A model generated the notes under the pieces. That model worked only from the letters and a program-made list of their open reading frames with translations. It was not told the DNA's origin and did no database searches. This document shows, in pieces, positions 30,783 to 33,438 of a stretch of 33,438 bases of DNA. The position numbers and the translations under genes were made by a program. Where the stretch lies: the NCBI GenBank assembly GCA_047637855.1, contig JBLJBF010000038.1:1-33438 (forward strand), given 5' to 3'. The number at the start of each line of letters is the position of its first letter. Positions within the stretch are counted from its first letter, which is position 1. Source of the DNA: Pseudoflavonifractor sp047637855. GTDB taxonomy: Bacteria; Bacillota; Clostridia; Oscillospirales; Oscillospiraceae.

Positions 30783-31673
30783 CTACTCGCCATAGACGAT
30801 GGAAACGGCCTGCCTGCAGGCCTCGATCCGGGCCTCCTGGGGCGCGCCGCCGTACTCCCCGTCCAGCGTCCAGGGGAGGGGGCCGCCACCCGTGACCTTC
30901 AGGTGGGCGGTGTGAAAGCCGGTAATACCGGACGCACCCGAAAAGTCCTGCTTCACCAAAGCCGTCATGGCAGCCTGAAACTCCAGCGCGCCCTTGGGCC
31001 TCTCCACAAGGATGACCTCCATCAGCCCGTCGTCCAGGGCAACCTCTTTGGCGGGCAGGCCGAGGATGCCGCCCACCGATACGGTATTGCTCACCATACC
31101 GAAGATATACTCCCCCTCCTCCACGCCGCCGTCGTGCTCCACGGTGAGGGGATAGCTCTCGATGGAGCCCAGGCGCATCATCCCCTCCAGCAGATAGGCA
31201 AAATGGCCGAACATATTCTTGAAGTGCTGGGGCGTGTCGTAGGCCACGTCGGTGAACGCGCCGAAGGCGGCCACATAGACGAAATGCCCGCCGTTAAAGC
31301 GCCCCACGTCGCAAAGGCGGGGCACGCCCGCGGCGGCGGCGGCGGCACGCCGGTCATACCCCCTGGGGAGGCGCAGGTTGCGGGCAAAGTCGTTGGTAGT
31401 GCCCGCCGGAATATAGCCCAGCACCGGGCGGCGCTCCAGCGTCATAAGGCCATTCACCGTCTCGTGGAGGGTGCCGTCCCCGCCGCAGCAGACCACCCGG
31501 TCGAACTGATCCCCCAGGCGGGCGACGGTATCGGCCGCGTCCCCCTTGTACTGGGTGGGATGAGCGGTCACCTGCCAGCCCGCCTTGACAAAGGTGTCCA
31601 GAAAGCCCGCCAGCCGGGCCCGCACCTGGCCCTTACCCGCCTGGGCATTGTAGAGAAAGAGCAGCTTGTCCAT
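30783..31673 (-). CDS. Diacylglycerol kinase family lipid kinase (DgkB/YegS type)
   Basis: A 296-residue soluble lipid kinase. Motifs are LFLYNAQAGKG (N-terminal strand and loop), VVCCGGDGTLHETVNGL with the GGDGT nucleotide motif at 64-68, and GYIPAGTTNDFARNL. The C-terminal half has the beta-sandwich typical of the family, with LDDGLMEVILVERP and LDGEYGG. Such enzymes phosphorylate diacylglycerol (DgkB), undecaprenol (in some clostridia and streptococci, a related membrane type), or sphingoid lipids. DgkB-like recycling of diacylglycerol is most likely, but the substrate is not certain. GGGGAGA precedes the ATG. The gene is divergent from azlC, with a TATAAT at 31716-31721. Confidence 0.9.
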   Translation of the reverse strand: MDKLLFLYNAQAGKGQVRARLAGFLDTFVKAGWQVTAHPTQYKGDAADTVARLGDQFDRVVCCGGDGTLHETVNGLMTLERRPVLGYIPAGTTNDFARNLRLPRGYDRRAAAAAAGVPRLCDVGRFNGGHFVYVAAFGAFTDVAYDTPQHFKNMFGHFAYLLEGMMRLGSIESYPLTVEHDGGVEEGEYIFGMVSNTVSVGGILGLPAKEVALDDGLMEVILVERPKGALEFQAAMTALVKQDFSGASGITGFHTAHLKVTGGGPLPWTLDGEYGGAPQEARIEACRQAVSIVYGE

Positions 31674-31715
31674 ATCGGTCTCCCCAAAACACGTTTTGTT
31701 GCGTCGCTTGTCTCT

Positions 31716-31721
31716 ATTATA
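31716..31721 (-). promoter_or_regulatory. -10 element for the lipid kinase
   Basis: TATAAT on the minus strand, about 43 bases upstream of the start codon. The -35 position is only a weak match, so the promoter is tentative. Confidence 0.4.
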
Positions 31722-31805
31722 GCTATTTTTTCATAAAATGTATTTCTTTTTTGTAAACATGGCGGAGGGCAGGGCGGACGGGAAGGGTGAATTTCCCGCC
31801 GCCTC

Positions 31806-31834
31806 TTGCCTTTTTTGCCGAAAGGTCCTATAAT
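31806..31834 (+). promoter_or_regulatory. Sigma-A promoter of azlCD
   Basis: TTGCCT (31806-31811) and TATAAT (31829-31834) are spaced by 17 bases, about 38 bases upstream of the azlC start. Confidence 0.65.
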
Positions 31835-31872
31835 ATTGCTTTATCAACGCAACGCACGAAAGGAGACCTTTT

Positions 31873-32580
31873 ATGAACCGCAAGGCGCTGGCCGCCGCCT
31901 TTCCCGTGACTTTGCCGGTGCTGATGGGCTATCTCTCCATCGGCATTGCCTTCGGGCTGATGCTCCAGCGGGCGGGATACAACTTTATCTGGGCGTTTTT
32001 CATGAGCCTGAGCATTTACGCCGGGTCGGCCCAGTATTTAGGCGTGGAGCTGCTGGCCACCGCCGCCGCCCTGGGCACGGTGGCCCTCATGACGCTGCTC
32101 ATCAACTTTCGCCATCTGGTGTACGGGCTGTCCATGCTGGAAAAGTTCCGGGGCATGGGCCGGCGCAAGCTGTACATGATCTTCTCCCTCACCGACGAGA
32201 CCTACGCCCTGCTGGCCGGGGCCACGGCGCCGGCGGGGGTGTCCCCCAGGGACTTTTACTTTGCCATCGCGGTGCTGGACCAGCTCTACTGGATCGCCGG
32301 GTCGGTCATCGGCGGCATCGCGGGGGGGCTGCTCACGCTGGATATCACAGGCATCGACTTTGCCATGACCGCCCTCTTCGTGGTGATCGCCGTGGACCAG
32401 TGGAAGAGCTGCCGCCGGCACCTGCCCGCTCTCATCGGGGCGGCAGGGACTATACTCTTCCTCCTCCTGCTGGGGTCGGAGCGGATGCTGGTGCCCGCGC
32501 TGGGCGTCATTGTCCTGGCTTTGCTCCTCCTGCGGCCTGCGCTGGAACGGGAGAACGGGAAGGAGGCGGCCGCCCCATGA
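31873..32580 (+). CDS. azlC: AzlC family branched-chain amino acid exporter, large subunit
   Basis: A 235-residue membrane protein. The AzlC signature is visible: PVLMGYLSIGIAFGLMLQRAGYN, SLSIYAGSAQYLGVELL, LINFRHLVYGLSML, and FSLTDETYALL. Several hydrophobic helices continue to the C-terminus. AzlC works with the small AzlD subunit in export of branched-chain amino acids and toxic analogues. The gene overlaps azlD by ATGA, so the two are coupled. AAAGGAG precedes the ATG by 7 bases. No Lrp-type regulator such as azlB is adjacent; the next genes outward are unrelated. Confidence 0.93.
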   Translation: MNRKALAAAFPVTLPVLMGYLSIGIAFGLMLQRAGYNFIWAFFMSLSIYAGSAQYLGVELLATAAALGTVALMTLLINFRHLVYGLSMLEKFRGMGRRKLYMIFSLTDETYALLAGATAPAGVSPRDFYFAIAVLDQLYWIAGSVIGGIAGGLLTLDITGIDFAMTALFVVIAVDQWKSCRRHLPALIGAAGTILFLLLLGSERMLVPALGVIVLALLLLRPALERENGKEAAAP

Positions 32581-32924
32581 CGCCCACCCAAGCCGCCCTC
32601 GCCATTGCGGTCATGGCCCTCGTCACGCTGCTCACCCGGGCGCTGCCCTTCCTCCTCTTCGACCGGGGGGAGACGCCGCCCAAGGTCATTCTCTACCTGG
32701 GCGGGGTGCTGCCCCCCGCCGTCATCGCTATGCTCATCGTCTACTGCCTGCGGGATATGCGCTTTTCCCTCTCGCCCGACATGGCCGCGCTTGCCCTCTG
32801 GGTGCCCCGGGTCATCGCGGTGGCCGCGGTGGTTTTGCTCCACCTGTGGAAACGCAACAATCTCCTCTCCATTTTCGGCGGCACCGCCCTGTACATGCTT
32901 CTGGTGCAAGTCGTCTTTGTGTGA
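32577..32924 (+). CDS. azlD: AzlD family branched-chain amino acid exporter, small subunit
   Basis: A 115-residue protein with about three to four hydrophobic helices. Family features are LVTLLTRALPFLLF, LGGVLPPAVIAMLIVYCLRDM, VPRVIAVAAVVLLHLWKRNNLLSIFGGTALYMLLVQ. Length is normal for AzlD (about 100-115). The start overlaps the azlC stop by four bases; no separate ribosome site is needed. It is the accessory subunit of AzlC. A strong terminator follows. Confidence 0.92.
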   Translation: MTPTQAALAIAVMALVTLLTRALPFLLFDRGETPPKVILYLGGVLPPAVIAMLIVYCLRDMRFSLSPDMAALALWVPRVIAVAAVVLLHLWKRNNLLSIFGGTALYMLLVQVVFV

Positions 32925-32932
32925 GAACGTAA

Positions 32933-32969
32933 GCTCCCCCGGACCTCTCGATCCGGGGGAGCGTTTTTT
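32933..32969 (+). terminator. Terminator of azlCD
   Basis: An 11-bp perfect stem (32933-32943 with 32952-32962) is followed by G and a run of six Ts. The T-run touches the ftsH stop codon on the other strand, so the same hairpin lies right behind ftsH. Confidence 0.92.
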
Positions 32970-33438
32970 ATTCCTGGGTCTGCTGGGGCTGGGCAAAGAC
33001 GGCCTCAAAGGCGGCGGCGTCCATGGTCTCGTTCTCCAGAAGATAGGCGGCCACCTGCTCCAGCTTGTCCCGGTCCCGGGTCAGGATCTCCTCGCAGGTC
33101 CGGTAGCCTTGATCGATAAGGGCTTTGACCTCGGCGTCGATAAGGTTGGCGGTCTCCTCGGAGTAGGTCTTGGCCTGGGCCATGCTGCGGCCGATGAAGA
33201 TCTCGTCGTGCCCGCTGTCGAAGACCACGTTGCCCAGGGCCTGGCTCATGCCGAACCGCATGACCATGTTCCGGGCAATGGCCGAGGCCCGCTGAAGGTC
33301 ATTCCCCGCGCCGGTGGAGATGTCGCCCAGCACCAGCTGCTCGGCCACCCGGCCGCCCAGCCCCACGGCGATGCGCTCGGTAAGCTCCTTCCTGGACTGG
33401 AAGGACCTGTCCTCCTGGGGCAGAGAAATGGTCATGCC
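32968..33438 (-). CDS. ftsH: ATP-dependent zinc metalloprotease FtsH, C-terminal part
   Basis: The last 156 residues of FtsH; the gene runs off the right edge. The visible part begins GMTISLPQEDRSF and contains RIAVGLGGRVAEQLVLGDISTGAGNDLQRA, where the Asp of GAGNDL is the third zinc ligand of the M41 peptidase. The helical C-terminus (IDAEVKALIDQGYRTCEEIL) and a Gln-rich tail follow. The AAA domain and HEXXH lie outside the window. FtsH degrades unassembled membrane proteins and short-lived regulators. The gene is convergent with azlCD, and the stop codon shares bases with the azlCD terminator. Confidence 0.95.
   Translation of the reverse strand, partial: GMTISLPQEDRSFQSRKELTERIAVGLGGRVAEQLVLGDISTGAGNDLQRASAIARNMVMRFGMSQALGNVVFDSGHDEIFIGRSMAQAKTYSEETANLIDAEVKALIDQGYRTCEEILTRDRDKLEQVAAYLLENETMDAAAFEAVFAQPQQTQE

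Noticed and set aside
1..33438. Prophage, integrative element or defence island
   Set aside because: No integrase, transposase, phage structural or nuclease genes are seen; the genes are ordinary chromosomal functions.

Overview
The window is a GC-rich stretch of a spore-forming Firmicute, most like an Oscillospiraceae (Flavonifractor/Oscillibacter-type) gut clostridium. The evidence is a SpoIIP sporulation gene, a clostridial pyruvate:ferredoxin oxidoreductase tail, an Asp23-FakA pair, strong AGGAGG ribosome binding sites, and consensus sigma-A promoters. I see no rRNA, tRNA, CRISPR array, transposase or phage genes. The taxonomic statement is inference from protein style and was not computed.

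Layout. 1-430: the 3' end of nifJ/PFOR and its terminator, then a diverged second copy of the same 3' end and terminator. 598-6927 (minus): a DUF2442 gene and two large secreted multidomain proteins (VCBS/FN3/Ig-like, and Ig/cadherin-like/InlB-like). 7062-7797 (minus): a MarR regulator with a consensus promoter and operator, and a small two-helix membrane protein. 7866-10340 (minus): a MalT-type LuxR ATPase regulator. 10440-12895: a ferritin-like protein divergent from a two-gene minimal SUF-like Fe-S assembly system (SmsC-SmsB). 12942-15344: a small membrane protein divergent from Asp23/Gls24-fakA. 15435-16481: a membrane-anchored EreA/ChaN/TraB-like protein. 16543-18860 (minus): a polar amino-acid ABC transporter. 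19062-24919 (minus): a full oligopeptide transporter, oppABCDF. 25501-27343: GNAT and DUF2156 genes. 27483-27692: PspC. 27947-29293: DegV plus a MarR regulator with a FabT-like operator. 29467-30672: spoIIP. 30783-31673: a diacylglycerol-kinase-type lipid kinase. 31873-32924: azlCD branched-chain amino acid exporter. The window ends inside ftsH.

Main themes are amino-acid and peptide traffic (amino-acid ABC, Opp, AzlCD), exogenous fatty-acid and lipid handling (FakA, a DegV/FakB-type protein, FabT-like MarR, lipid kinase), and Fe-S assembly.

The most striking observation is that the substrate-binding lipoprotein of the amino-acid ABC transporter (18033-18860) reads as a circular permutation of the family 3 solute-binding fold. 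The half that is normally C-terminal comes first, straight after the lipoprotein leader, and the half that is normally N-terminal comes last. Its permease gene appears to start at CTG. Other points of interest are a two-hairpin dispersed repeat whose two copies keep the hairpins with compensating changes, and a 59-residue membrane protein gene on a GTG start behind the first MarR.
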